Made by a program: the position numbers and the translations under genes
The notes under the pieces: model-generated
What the model was told of the DNA's origin: nothing
Databases searched by the model: none
What the model saw: only the letters and a program-made list of their open reading frames with translations
Shown here: in pieces, positions 52,115 to 61,296 of the stretch
How positions within the stretch are numbered: position 1 is the first letter of the stretch
How the letters are laid out: each line of letters opens with the position of its first letter
NCBI RefSeq assembly: GCF_000196175.1
Contig: NC_005363.1
Coordinates: forward strand, 1,984,001-2,048,000
Source: Bdellovibrio bacteriovorus HD100
GTDB lineage: Bacteria; Bdellovibrionota; Bdellovibrionia; Bdellovibrionales; Bdellovibrionaceae
Length of the DNA: 64,000 bases
Direction: 5' to 3'

Positions 52115-53167
52115 ATGTCTGAATCGCTGAACTATTATGTTACGGCCTATTATCGTTTTACTAAACTGGCGGATCTGCCAGCCATCCAAAAAGCTCTGGA
52201 AGACAAAGCTGAAGAACTTAACGTCAAAGGACTCGTGATCCTGGGCGATGAGGGCTACAACTCCACATGCGCAGCTTCTTCGATCGAATCCTTCGAAGCC
52301 TGGAAAACCTTTATCCGCGAGTACTTCAATTCTCCGGATCAGTTCTTCAAAGATTCAGAATCCACGAAGTCTCCGTTCCGTCGCTTCAAGGTCAAAGTCC
52401 GCAATGAAATCGTGACCACGGGTATTCCTGGCGTGATGCCTCCGGAAGGTGTGAATCATCACCTGTCCCCGACAGAGTGGAACAAGGTCATGAAAGAAGA
52501 AACTGATTACGTCATGATCGACACGCGCAACTGGTACGAGTACAAAATCGGCACCTTCAAGGGCGCGCTGAATCCGAACATTGAAAAGTTCACCGAATTC
52601 CCGCAATACATCGAGGCCCAGGGCATCCCTAAAGACAAAAAGATGCTGATTTTCTGCACCGGCGGTATTCGTTGTGAAAAAGGCATTTTGGAACTTCAGG
52701 ACAAGGGCTACAACAACGTCTTCCAATTGGACGGCGGTATTCTGAATTACATGAAAGAGTACCCGAACGATCAGTTCGAGGGTGAGTGCTTCGTCTTTGA
52801 TCATCGCGTGGCGGTGGATCAGAACCTGCAACCGACCACCAAATTCGGCTTGTGCCCGCACTGCGGCCAGCCTTCCACGATCAAGATCGAATGCAAACGC
52901 TGTGATGCCCATGAATTGATCTGCGAAGACTGCATCAAAGTCGAATATGCCAAGGACACGTGCTCCAAGAACTGTGCTTACCAGTTGGAAAAACATCCGG
53001 CCCGCAAAGGTCAAAAACAACTGGTGCCTTTTGAAATCGAAAAAATGAAGGCTGAAGGCAAGGACACGGGAAGCATTCCTCAGATCCGTGTCACTCGCAC
53101 AAAGTATATTTCACTGAACAAAAACGGCGAAGCGGAAACCCGCTCCACCAAAGAAACTGCTGAGTAG
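52115..53167 (+). CDS. trhO: tRNA uridine(34) hydroxylase TrhO (rhodanese-related)
   Basis: Oxidises U34 of tRNAs to 5-hydroxyuridine using O2. The 350-residue protein matches the TrhO/YceA architecture: an N-terminal domain (VKGLVILGDEGYNSTCAASS), a rhodanese domain with catalytic Cys181 in FCTGGIRCEKG, and a C-terminal Cys-rich zinc-type region (LCPHCGQPSTIKIECKRC, ICEDCI, DTCSKNC). The ATG at 52115 has GAAGG 7 bases upstream and is preferred over a start at 52061. Confidence 0.95.
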   Translation: MSESLNYYVTAYYRFTKLADLPAIQKALEDKAEELNVKGLVILGDEGYNSTCAASSIESFEAWKTFIREYFNSPDQFFKDSESTKSPFRRFKVKVRNEIVTTGIPGVMPPEGVNHHLSPTEWNKVMKEETDYVMIDTRNWYEYKIGTFKGALNPNIEKFTEFPQYIEAQGIPKDKKMLIFCTGGIRCEKGILELQDKGYNNVFQLDGGILNYMKEYPNDQFEGECFVFDHRVAVDQNLQPTTKFGLCPHCGQPSTIKIECKRCDAHELICEDCIKVEYAKDTCSKNCAYQLEKHPARKGQKQLVPFEIEKMKAEGKDTGSIPQIRVTRTKYISLNKNGEAETRSTKETAE

Positions 53168-53232
53168 GCGCCAGCCACAGTGCTGCAGCGGCGGTAGCAG
53201 GCGACAGCCACAGTGCTGTAGCGACGGCAGTC
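53167..53232. repeat. 33-bp imperfect tandem duplication after trhO
   Basis: Two copies (53167-53199 and 53200-53232) share GGCG-CAGCCACAGTGCTG-AGCG, with a few changes. It starts in the last base of the trhO stop codon and ends about 20 bp before the end of the next, convergent gene. Confidence 0.75.
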
Positions 53233-53252
53233 GCGAAAGCTGAAGTAGCTAT

Positions 53253-54224
53253 CTATTTTCCTGAGGGGGCTTTCTGAGCCCTCTCAATATCCCGCGCAAA
53301 CAAACTGACAACCCAGGAATCATTCACACCCACACGGGTGCTGTTGAACTGCACTTTCACCTTGGAGCGATAAGCGGGGTCATAACCGATCGCCTTGGCA
53401 TCAAGACCTGCGCTATTTAAGAACTTGGACATCTCTGAAGCCGCTTCGTCAGCGTTGAACTCGCCCCCGGCATTGATGTTTTTTTCCATCTGATCACAGA
53501 AATCCAACGTCGCCGAATCGCGAGCCAGCTCAGGTTTCGCAGCCACGGCGCGCGCCAGATAGTGCATGTTGTAGCTTTTTTGCAGAATCTGATCCATGTC
53601 GGCCGTGTGCTTTTGCAGGTAATCTCCGGCGCGATAGATCTCGTAATAGAACTCTGCTTTTTTCAGCAGACCTTGATCATTTTGTGCATCTGCATTCATG
53701 ATCTGCTCCACCACCTGTTCCATTCCCGGCGCGCGGAAGATAAAACGCAGGATCGGCGCAGCCGTTTCAACCATCGGGTCATGATTCCCATCCGACAAAC
53801 TGCTGAAGAAGTATTTCGCCGAAGCATTCTGCGGATCACGCAAAAGACCGCTTTGCGCTGCTTTTTCAAGGTTGCGACAGCCATCTACCAAAGGTTTGCG
53901 CGGGTCCGCAAAGTCCTTCAACAAAACATCCACGGTGTCTTGTGCCAGCTTTTGTCGTGCATTCAAGGCTGGTGTGGCAGCTGGTAAGGCTGCCGCTGCT
54001 TCTGCCACGTCAGCAGAGTTGTCGGAATAGCCTGCGACTGTGGACTTCCCAGGCTCATTGCTGCTTGCATGAGCAGTTTTTTGCAGAGCCGGCGGAGTCA
54101 GGGCTTTTTTAAGATCAGAAGCTGAGGGAAGTTTGGAAAGACCCCAGAACAAGAAGCCCAACAGACCCACTGCTGAAATCACAAAGCTGATACCCAGAAC
54201 TTTTAACAAGTTTTTCGCATTCAT
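53253..54224 (-). CDS. Membrane-anchored protein of unknown function
   Basis: A 323-residue protein. The ATG at 54224 has AGGAGG 7 bases upstream. One membrane helix (LLKVLGISFVISAVGLLGFL) is followed by a disordered Ala/Pro/Ser region (about 40-80) and a helical domain (100-323) that continues LAQDTVDVLLKDFADPRKPL and YFFSSLSDGNHDPMVETAAP. There are no recognisable catalytic motifs. It is divergent from the tRNA and fibre genes and lies in a region whose end has a tandem repeat. Confidence 0.75.
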   Translation of the reverse strand: MNAKNLLKVLGISFVISAVGLLGFLFWGLSKLPSASDLKKALTPPALQKTAHASSNEPGKSTVAGYSDNSADVAEAAAALPAATPALNARQKLAQDTVDVLLKDFADPRKPLVDGCRNLEKAAQSGLLRDPQNASAKYFFSSLSDGNHDPMVETAAPILRFIFRAPGMEQVVEQIMNADAQNDQGLLKKAEFYYEIYRAGDYLQKHTADMDQILQKSYNMHYLARAVAAKPELARDSATLDFCDQMEKNINAGGEFNADEAASEMSKFLNSAGLDAKAIGYDPAYRSKVKVQFNSTRVGVNDSWVVSLFARDIERAQKAPSGK

Positions 54225-54319
54225 ATTTACGCCTCCTGCAACACAATCGAACTGAATCATGAAATGCGAGCACTGACAATGATACGTGGTGCTATATTAG
54301 AATTATTAATAATGAGGGG

Positions 54320-54348
54320 TTGACCCCTCGGCGCTTTGCACCTATACC
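54320..54348 (+). promoter_or_regulatory. Sigma-70-like promoter of the initiator tRNA gene
   Basis: TTGACC at 54320-54325, a 17-base spacer, and TATACC at 54343-54348. The expected transcription start is about 54355, seven bases before the tRNA 5' end. Confidence 0.8.
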
Positions 54349-54361
54349 TATGTTTCCTTGT

Positions 54362-54438
<77 letters not shown>

Positions 54439-54440
54439 AT

Positions 54441-54472
54441 AAAGGCTCGATGGTAAACCATCGGGCCTTTTC
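54441..54472 (+). terminator. Terminator of the initiator tRNA gene
   Basis: AAAGGCTCGATGG (54441-54453) pairs with CCATCGGGCCTTT (54458-54470) with one G-U pair, followed by T4. Confidence 0.85.
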
Positions 54473-54591
54473 CATTTCTGGGTCTCACTCTGAAACAATC
54501 CCGCTCCGACCATGAGACAGACTCGAGATAAGCACCCTTAATATCACAATTGCCACTTCATCTTTGCTGACCTTTTACCGAAAAGGACAGC

Positions 54592-57500
54592 ATGAGGCCC
54601 TTGAACGTACCATTTGCCTTCATACTCCTCGCTTTCTTTGCGACCGGATTTGCGCATGCAACACCGGGCACTTTGACGTATCAAGGACGCATCAAAAACA
54701 CACAAGGCTCTCCGCTGGAATACAATGGTGTGATCTTTGAATTTTCCATCACAAATCCTCAAGGCACCTGTGTCATGTACCGCGAAACCTCCCCCGCTCT
54801 GGATATGCGCAATTCCGCGGGGGTGTTCGATGTTCCCATTGGTGCCGGAACTAAAATCTTCCCTGCCATTCCCGCCTTTAAATTACTGGATGTTTTTGAA
54901 AACAGCGGCTCTTTCAATTGCGAGGGCGGAGGCTCCTACGCACCGGTCGCAGATGATAAAAGACTTCTGCGAGTGCAATTTTATGATGGTGTTGGCTGGC
55001 GCCTGATCACTCCGGATGCCGACATCCGCTCGGTCCCCTTTGCCGCTCAGGCGAAGGTGGCCCAGTCGGCCCACAAACTGGGGACTCTGCTGCCGGGTGA
55101 TGTTCTGGAAAAAGCCAGTCTACCACTGTGTCCCGCTGGCCAATATCTTCGTCACGTCGCTCCTGCTGGGACTTTCCTGTGCGAAACGGCCGTGGTCTCC
55201 GGCGCGAATGTAACCGGCAATATCCCGGGCACTGCCGCTGGATTCAGTGGCAGTTTGGCGGGGGATGTGACCGGAGCGCAGAGTGCCACCTCCGTGGATC
55301 GCATCAAGGGAACTCCCGTTCTTAACTCCGGCCTGGCCGCGGGTAAAGTGCTAAAATACGACGGAACCAACTGGGCACCGGCCGATGACAATTCCGGCAC
55401 CGCGAACGCGATCACTGCCATGACTGGTGATGTGTCGTCTGCGGGCAATCCGACGGCAACTGTCACACTCAACAGCAATGCAGTCACGACAGCCAAAATT
55501 CAAGACGGAGCGGTCAACTCCGCCAAGATTGCAGATGGTAGTATTGTTAATGATGACATCTCTGCAGGGGCTGCAATTTCAGACTCGAAACTTGCCACGA
55601 TCACGACCTCTGGCAAGGTGTCTGGAGATGCCATCACAACTGGCACCATCGGAGGCTCCACCGCTATCAACACCAGCGGTCTTATCCGCACCTCGGGTGG
55701 TCTGCGGCTGTATTCTGGCACAAACTATATCGAGCTGAAGGCTCCGACCCTTGTTCAGAACAGCAGCTATGAACTCCCCACTGCAGATGGCGGCAATGGT
55801 CAGGTGCTCACCACAGACGGGACCGGCAAGCTGTCCTGGACAACGATCGTCAACTCCGGCGGCACAGTCACAGGTGTGACCGCAAACGCCCCCTTGGCAA
55901 GTACTGGAGGGACTGCGCCCGTGATCTCTCTGAATGATTCCGGCGTGGGCGCAGGCACTTACTCTAAAGTCACCGTTAACAGCAAAGGCCTGGTCACCGG
56001 TGGAAGCAATCTGACAGCAACAGAACTTCCCAATCTCGCGGGTGATGTGACATCCACCGCGGGACTGAGCAACAGCAAAGTTGAAAAGATTCAGGGTGTT
56101 TCTGTGGCGTCGACGACACCGGTCATAGGGCAGGTGTTGATGCATGATTCCAGCAAGTGGAACGTGCAGTACTTCGGCTTTGGGCAACTGCGTTCCACAG
56201 TCACAGGCAATCCACAGATGCCCGCAACCTGCGCCACAAACAACAAAACATTAAACTGGAGCGCAATCACAGACACCTTCACGTGTGTGGATATCGCCAT
56301 TGCCAACACCCAGGTGAGCGGATTGGGAACAGCTTCCACTAAAAACTTTGGTGCCGCTGCCGGCAATCTGGTCGAACTGGATGGTTCAGGAAAAATCCCG
56401 GCCTCGCTCCTGCCCGCTTCAGCCTTTGCTGATGATCTTGGAAATCATACGGCGACGACACACTTGAATTTGGCCACCTTCAATATCACCGGAGCAGGCA
56501 AAGTCTTTCTATCGGATGGCGCCGCGAATTCTCCATCGCTGACATTCACCGGCAGCCCCTTGACAGGATTCTTTAATTCCTCAGGAGCTCTGGGCTTAAG
56601 CACTTCCGGCTCGGAACGGATGCGGATTGATACCAGCGGCAATCTGGGGCTGGGGACCGCGGCCCCAACTTCCGCTTTACACGTCGAAAGAACTCAGGAT
56701 GCAGACACAACCGTCCAAGTCCGCAACACCCATGACACCGGAACTGCGGCGGGAGCACGGTTCATTGCGAGCAACGAAAAAAGTGGCATTTGGTTTGGTA
56801 TCTCTGGAACCTCCAACACCAATACGGGATTGGGCAGCCCGGGAGATGCTTACATCTATAATGCCGCAGGCACAGCGACTGGGAAGAACCTGAATGTTAT
56901 TAACAATCAAACCGGCAACATTCATTTCTTTGCCGGATCAACAGCAACCGGCACACCCCGGATGACCATCACGAACACGGGCCTTGTGGGAATCAACACT
57001 GCGGCTCCCCTGCAGAAATTGCATGTTGAAAATGGAAATATGGTGATCACAGGAACCGCGCCTGCGTATCAGTTGAAAGAAAACGACACCACGGACCAGA
57101 ACTGGCAGATGGGCATCAATAACGGCAACCTGCGTTTCGCGACCCAAAATGATGCTCTGAACTCTTCATCGGACAAAGTGGTCATTTCACAGGCTGGAAA
57201 TGTCGGTATAGGCGCCACGGCTCCGACCGCAAAATTGGAAGTCGCGGGAACCATTCATTCCACTTCCGGCGGAATTAAATTTCCAGATGGTTCCGTGCAA
57301 ACAACAGCAGCCTCTGGCGCCGCCACGTGGACAAGCTTGGGACTGACCAGTTTGGGTGCCGTTTCCATGACCACCACCACTGAGCAAAGTTTCACGCTCC
57401 CCGTTGCGGCCCAAACCGCCTCACAAATTCTGGTGTATCTGCGCTGTCACAGCGGAAATGCCTCAACAACCGGAGCGGACGACATTCGGATTTACACCAA

Positions 57501-57687
57501 AGAAGGGGCTGCAACTTACGATCACTATCTGCTGATGTTCCCTTATGCGGGACAAGGGGCTGTCGGTTACAATTCAGATTCATTTTGGCTTCCCAAAACG
57601 TCCGACAACAAAATCTATCTAGCTCATTCCATGGCGCCCGGCTCCGCGAATAGCGGCTGCAACTTTTATATCACCGGATACAAATAA
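54592..57687 (+). CDS. Second giant exported fibre protein, different C-terminal tip
   Basis: A 1031-residue exported fibre. The signal peptide is MRPLNVPFAFILLAFFATGF followed by AHA. The head TPGTLTYQGRIKNTQGSPLE is clearly homologous to the fibre at 15.7 kb, as are VFDVPIGAGTKIFP and RLLRVQFYDGVGWR. Shaft repeats include AGDVTSTAGLSNSKVEKIQG and MRIDTSGNLGLGTAAPTSAL. Unlike the first fibre it lacks the S74 chaperone and ends in its own ~130-residue domain (beginning about WTSLGLTSLGAVSMTTTTEQ, ending CNFYITGYK) with two Cys. This is consistent with a MAT-type fibre whose tip gives target specificity. It starts about 120 bases after the tRNA terminator. Confidence 0.92.
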   Translation: MRPLNVPFAFILLAFFATGFAHATPGTLTYQGRIKNTQGSPLEYNGVIFEFSITNPQGTCVMYRETSPALDMRNSAGVFDVPIGAGTKIFPAIPAFKLLDVFENSGSFNCEGGGSYAPVADDKRLLRVQFYDGVGWRLITPDADIRSVPFAAQAKVAQSAHKLGTLLPGDVLEKASLPLCPAGQYLRHVAPAGTFLCETAVVSGANVTGNIPGTAAGFSGSLAGDVTGAQSATSVDRIKGTPVLNSGLAAGKVLKYDGTNWAPADDNSGTANAITAMTGDVSSAGNPTATVTLNSNAVTTAKIQDGAVNSAKIADGSIVNDDISAGAAISDSKLATITTSGKVSGDAITTGTIGGSTAINTSGLIRTSGGLRLYSGTNYIELKAPTLVQNSSYELPTADGGNGQVLTTDGTGKLSWTTIVNSGGTVTGVTANAPLASTGGTAPVISLNDSGVGAGTYSKVTVNSKGLVTGGSNLTATELPNLAGDVTSTAGLSNSKVEKIQGVSVASTTPVIGQVLMHDSSKWNVQYFGFGQLRSTVTGNPQMPATCATNNKTLNWSAITDTFTCVDIAIANTQVSGLGTASTKNFGAAAGNLVELDGSGKIPASLLPASAFADDLGNHTATTHLNLATFNITGAGKVFLSDGAANSPSLTFTGSPLTGFFNSSGALGLSTSGSERMRIDTSGNLGLGTAAPTSALHVERTQDADTTVQVRNTHDTGTAAGARFIASNEKSGIWFGISGTSNTNTGLGSPGDAYIYNAAGTATGKNLNVINNQTGNIHFFAGSTATGTPRMTITNTGLVGINTAAPLQKLHVENGNMVITGTAPAYQLKENDTTDQNWQMGINNGNLRFATQNDALNSSSDKVVISQAGNVGIGATAPTAKLEVAGTIHSTSGGIKFPDGSVQTTAASGAATWTSLGLTSLGAVSMTTTTEQSFTLPVAAQTASQILVYLRCHSGNASTTGADDIRIYTKEGAATYDHYLLMFPYAGQGAVGYNSDSFWLPKTSDNKIYLAHSMAPGSANSGCNFYITGYK

Positions 57688-57691
57688 ATGC

Positions 57692-57988
57692 CTAGTTTCT
57701 GGCGCGTCTCCATAAAACATGATTCAACAGCTTGAAACGCTCCACGACACCTTGGCTTTCTAGACATTGCAAGGCCACCTCAGTGATTTGAATGGACTCT
57801 TGCTGGGCCCCCCAGCGGATCCAATACATATGAACGCCTTCAAGGGTGTCTGCTGCCTGGGGATTGCGCTGAAGGGTCTGAGTGATTTCACTCATTGGAA
57901 AACGCAGCATGCTGTGACTGCAATCCACGGCCATTGCGTTTCCCGCAAACCCAAAAAACACCACCAAAACCAAGAACATCTGCTTCAT
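57692..57988 (-). CDS. Small exported protein of unknown function
   Basis: A 98-residue exported protein. The ATG at 57988 has TAGGAG 6 bases upstream. MKQMFLVLVVFFGFAGNAMA is the signal peptide; mature residues about 21-98 carry two Cys (DCSHS, LQCLESQG) and are probably helical. It is convergent to the fibre gene with a 4-base gap, and about 225 bases of promoter region separate it from chaA. No family recognised. Confidence 0.75.
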   Translation of the reverse strand: MKQMFLVLVVFFGFAGNAMAVDCSHSMLRFPMSEITQTLQRNPQAADTLEGVHMYWIRWGAQQESIQITEVALQCLESQGVVERFKLLNHVLWRRARN

Positions 57989-58213
57989 ACAAACTCCTAA
58001 GTAAATGATTTCGTGGATTTCATGATTTTGGTCAATATCGTTTTCATTTTTTAGTAAATCTCTCACTATTTATCCAGCCTGGAGATATCTGCCTATCGTG
58101 TGGGCATTATTGTTCTCAAATAGTTAATTTCTTGGATTATTTTGGATTTATACTTGCGCTAAAGGACCCTCCCGTTCTAAGCCTTTTATTCAACCCTTCA
58201 CAGGAGGACATCT

Positions 58214-59329
58214 ATGATCGTGAGCGCAGCCCAATTCATCCGCAAAGGATTGGAACCCCAGCATTTGATTTCCTCGTTAAGTTTCGTGGTATTTCTGCTT
58301 TCCAGTGTTTTTGGTTCGGACAATCTGTGGATGTCCATCACCGCATCCGTGTTTCTGGGGGTGGCTGTGATGTCTTCCGTGCACCATGCCGAAGTCATTG
58401 CCCACAAAATCGGCGAAGGCCTGGGGACCCTGGTGCTGGCCCTTTGCGTGACGATCATTGAAGTCGGACTGATTGTGTCACTGATGAACCAGTCCACCGT
58501 CAGCGCAGATTCTGCCGTATTGGCTCGTGACACAGTGTTTGCGGCGGTGATGATTATCACCAACGGGATGGTGGCCCTGTGCCTGATTCTGGGGGGAATG
58601 AAGTACAAAGAGCAAGAGTTCCAGGTTCAAGGCTCAAAAAGTCTGATGGTCGTTTTAATGACCCTGGCCCTTTTGGTGTTCGTGCTTCCAAACTTCACCA
58701 CCACAACTGCAGCAGGCACCTACAATCCCCCACAAATGATCTTCATCGGTATCATCTGCGTGGTCTTGTATCTTTTGTTTATTCTTTTCCAGACCACCAC
58801 ACACAAAACATACTTCGAGGCCGTGGACACCAAAAGTGATATTTCCCCGATTGAGTCCACCCATGAAATCACCAAGACCGATGCGTGGCTGAGTTTCATT
58901 TCCCTGTCTGTCAGCCTGATTGCGGTGATTGGTCTGGCGAAAATGATTTCACCTTTGATCGAACAGGGGGTGGATTATGTCGGGGCTCCGAAATCGATGG
59001 TGGGTCTTCTGATTGCGGGTATTGTGCTTTTGCCTGAGACCTGGGCCGCCATCAACGCCGCCCGTGCCAATCGTCTGCAAACAAGCTTGAATCTGGCGCT
59101 GGGTTCCGGTATCGCCAGTATTGCGCTGACGATCCCGACGGTGATCGCTTTCTGCCTGTACACAAACCAGACGCTGATGCTGGGTCTTGACCCTAAAAAC
59201 ATGGTCTTCCTGATCATGACTTTCATGGCGGGCACAATCACTCTGGGAACAGGCAAGGCCACCCTGCTTCAGGGCGCTGTTCACGGTGTAATTCTATTAA
59301 CTTATTTTGTGATGTCCTTCATCCCTTGA
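58214..59329 (+). CDS. Calcium/proton antiporter (ChaA-type)
   Basis: A 371-residue membrane protein with about 11 hydrophobic segments. It carries the family motif HHAEVIAHKIGEGLGTLVLA (residues about 57-76), which contains acidic residues used in cation exchange. The second inverted-repeat half (VLLPETWAAINAARANRLQT) is similar. ChaA exports Ca2+, Na+ or K+ in exchange for protons. The ribosome site AGGAGG lies 6 bases before the ATG. slyX follows 9 bases after the stop in the same direction. Confidence 0.92.
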   Translation: MIVSAAQFIRKGLEPQHLISSLSFVVFLLSSVFGSDNLWMSITASVFLGVAVMSSVHHAEVIAHKIGEGLGTLVLALCVTIIEVGLIVSLMNQSTVSADSAVLARDTVFAAVMIITNGMVALCLILGGMKYKEQEFQVQGSKSLMVVLMTLALLVFVLPNFTTTTAAGTYNPPQMIFIGIICVVLYLLFILFQTTTHKTYFEAVDTKSDISPIESTHEITKTDAWLSFISLSVSLIAVIGLAKMISPLIEQGVDYVGAPKSMVGLLIAGIVLLPETWAAINAARANRLQTSLNLALGSGIASIALTIPTVIAFCLYTNQTLMLGLDPKNMVFLIMTFMAGTITLGTGKATLLQGAVHGVILLTYFVMSFIP

Positions 59330-59338
59330 GAGGCAATT

Positions 59339-59545
59339 ATGAGCGAAGACAGATTCGTGGATATTGAAATCAAATTGACCCATCAGGAACAAAAACTGGA
59401 AGAGCTGAACCAGGTGCTTTATGAACAACAAAAGACCATCGACAAACTGGAGACCCTGCTGCAGGGCCTGACCAGTCGATTGAAAGAAGTTCTGGGATCA
59501 GAAGGTGACGAGATTCGCGGCAACGAAAAGCCGCCTCATTACTAA
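59339..59545 (+). CDS. slyX: SlyX-family protein
   Basis: A 68-residue coiled-coil protein of SlyX type: DIEIKLTHQEQKLEELNQVL, YEQQKTIDKLETLLQGLTSR, then the family end with PPHY. No enzymatic role is established. It follows chaA by 9 bases, and its end overlaps the convergent lipoprotein gene by 4 bases. Confidence 0.92.
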   Translation: MSEDRFVDIEIKLTHQEQKLEELNQVLYEQQKTIDKLETLLQGLTSRLKEVLGSEGDEIRGNEKPPHY

Positions 59546-60039
59546 ATATCTTTTTCAGAAGCCTGATAAAGCGGCAGAGCCGGAAGAACAACCCCCTGCT
59601 GCTTCAACAGCTCCGGATCACGCAGCTGGATTTTGATGGAATTAAATCCATGACGGTCGATAAAACGAATCACGGTTTCATCACCTTCAGCCTGCGCCCC
59701 GGACACAAACAGGTGCATATCAAACAGCGGGCGCACGGCTCTTAGACGCAAAACTCCGTCAGAGACATCCCAAAGCCCCTGCCCGTCGCCCAGCTTGTCC
59801 ACTTGATAATAGAACTTGCCATTGGCGAAAAGCGCCATGCGCATTGGATATTCGGAACCGGTTTCAAGAAGCTTTACCTGATCCAGTTTCTCTGCGGCAC
59901 TGGACATTTGGTCCGACTGATTCACAAAGCGGCCATAAAATTCCGCATCACGTTTATTTGCTGTCATGGAGCTCATCGGAGAACACGCCGCAAACAGAGT
60001 ACACAAAGACAACGCCAGGAAGATTTTGAATTTAAGCAT
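59542..60039 (-). CDS. Lipoprotein of unknown function
   Basis: A 165-residue protein. The start ATG at 60039 gives a signal peptide with lipobox LFAAC (Cys at about residue 19), so it should be lipid-anchored at the inner or outer membrane. The mature part is beta-rich (LFANGKFYYQVDKLGDGQGL, VLRLRAVRPLFDMHLFVSGA). I cannot assign a family. It is convergent to slyX with a 4-base overlap. Confidence 0.82.
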   Translation of the reverse strand: MLKFKIFLALSLCTLFAACSPMSSMTANKRDAEFYGRFVNQSDQMSSAAEKLDQVKLLETGSEYPMRMALFANGKFYYQVDKLGDGQGLWDVSDGVLRLRAVRPLFDMHLFVSGAQAEGDETVIRFIDRHGFNSIKIQLRDPELLKQQGVVLPALPLYQASEKDI

Positions 60040-60075
60040 GAAATAATGATGACCTTCAGCAGGGTTCAAGTCAAC

Positions 60076-60570
60076 TCAGGACCCAGACCGCGCCCGAACA
60101 CAAAGCACGTCACATCGTTCGTTGTGCTTAATTCCTGAGTGCGCCTTCACCCATTTCCACTGAACCTTCCGCACGGTCAGCAACTGATCCAGCTGTTTCA
60201 GTTGATTCACCTGAGGAATCGGCTGACCGCGGGACTTCACCCAACCCAGCCCTTTCCATTCAGGGACCTTTTGCAGCGTTTCGATCAGGACACGTGAATC
60301 TGTGTAAAGCACAATGCGGGATTTTTCCGGCAAAGAAGACAGAGCTTCAATGGCTGCCTGAAACTCCATTTGGTTGCTGGTGGGTCTTGTCTGCACCCCG
60401 CTGGCTTCGCGAAGCACCCGATTACGACGGACAACCACATAAGCCCAGGCCCCCCGGCCGTTCTTAACGCTGCCATCTGTGTACACTTCAAAGCGCGGCA
60501 GAAAAAAACTGCGCACCTTAAGAAATAATGACTGAATTGATATTAGGATAAGCCCTGCTTTGTCACCCAC
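60076..60570 (-). CDS. Ribonuclease HI-family protein
   Basis: A 164-residue RNase H. The catalytic set is complete: Asp32 in VYTDGSVKNG, Glu69 in QMEFQAAIEAL, Asp91 in LYTDSRVLIE, and Asp154 in HNERCDVL. The motif HSGIKHNERCD is like E. coli RNase HI. The start is uncertain: the GTG at 60570 overlaps the response regulator by 28 bases and adds about 25 hydrophobic residues before the domain, while a GTG at codon 19 is a possible shorter start. The C-terminus is short. It lies downstream of the regulator on the same strand. Confidence 0.88.
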   Translation of the reverse strand: MGDKAGLILISIQSLFLKVRSFFLPRFEVYTDGSVKNGRGAWAYVVVRRNRVLREASGVQTRPTSNQMEFQAAIEALSSLPEKSRIVLYTDSRVLIETLQKVPEWKGLGWVKSRGQPIPQVNQLKQLDQLLTVRKVQWKWVKAHSGIKHNERCDVLCVRARSGS

Positions 60571-61157
60571 ATGGCGACTTCCACGGAAGTATTCACTCCC
60601 AACTTGGTCATGATATTGGTCTTGTGGGTTTTGATTGTCTGATCAGAACAACCCAGCACTTCGGCAATCTCTTTATTCGAGCGACCTGTGGCAATCATTC
60701 TTGCCACTTCGATTTCTCTTTTAGTCAGAACCTCGACACCGGCTTTATCGATAGCCTCGCGAATATTGGCAGAAAGAAAGCGCTCTCCTCTTTTCAGAGC
60801 CAGAAGCGCTTTGGGCACATCCTCAAGCAGAGATCCTTTGCTGACAATCGCCACCACCGGAGAGTTCCAGTAAGTTTTCAAAATGGCAGACTCCAAAGAC
60901 TGCGTAAAAACCATCACACGAATGGAGGCATTAAACTTGCGGATAAAATCCAAAACTTCAAAACCGCTGGACCCCCGAAGAAGATGATCCAGCAAAACCA
61001 CCGAAGGGTTTTCGGCTTGTATCATCTGCAGCGCGTGCGCCGCGTCCTCCGCCTCGCCCACCACCGTAAAAGCGTCAGAAAGACGCTCCACTTCAGTTTT
61101 TAAGCCAGCGCGGACTATCGGATGATCATCAATAATCAAAACTTTTTCCAAACTCAT
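60543..61157 (-). CDS. NarL/FixJ-type response regulator
   Basis: A 204-residue two-component regulator. The receiver domain has Asp10-Asp11 (IIDDHP), phosphoacceptor Asp57 (VVLLDHLLRG) and conserved Lys in VSKGS. The LuxR-type DNA-binding domain (about 138-204) starts LTKREIEVARMIATGRSNKE and continues LGCSDQTIKTHKTNI. It should bind DNA when phosphorylated. A partner kinase is not adjacent on this strand; the broken kinase at 62.3 kb lies in the opposite direction. It overlaps the RNase H start. Confidence 0.92.
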   Translation of the reverse strand: MSLEKVLIIDDHPIVRAGLKTEVERLSDAFTVVGEAEDAAHALQMIQAENPSVVLLDHLLRGSSGFEVLDFIRKFNASIRVMVFTQSLESAILKTYWNSPVVAIVSKGSLLEDVPKALLALKRGERFLSANIREAIDKAGVEVLTKREIEVARMIATGRSNKEIAEVLGCSDQTIKTHKTNIMTKLGVNTSVEVAMWVTKQGLS

Positions 61158-61296
61158 AATAAAATTGTTTACGCCCAGCCCAAAAAAGTCAATTCAGGGT
61201 CCCTCCGTTTTTCGCCGCATCGCTTCGCCACAGGTGCCCCGTGACAATTGGAATCAGCCCCTTCTAAGATAGGCGCGATTTTAAAGGAGTTGTCCC

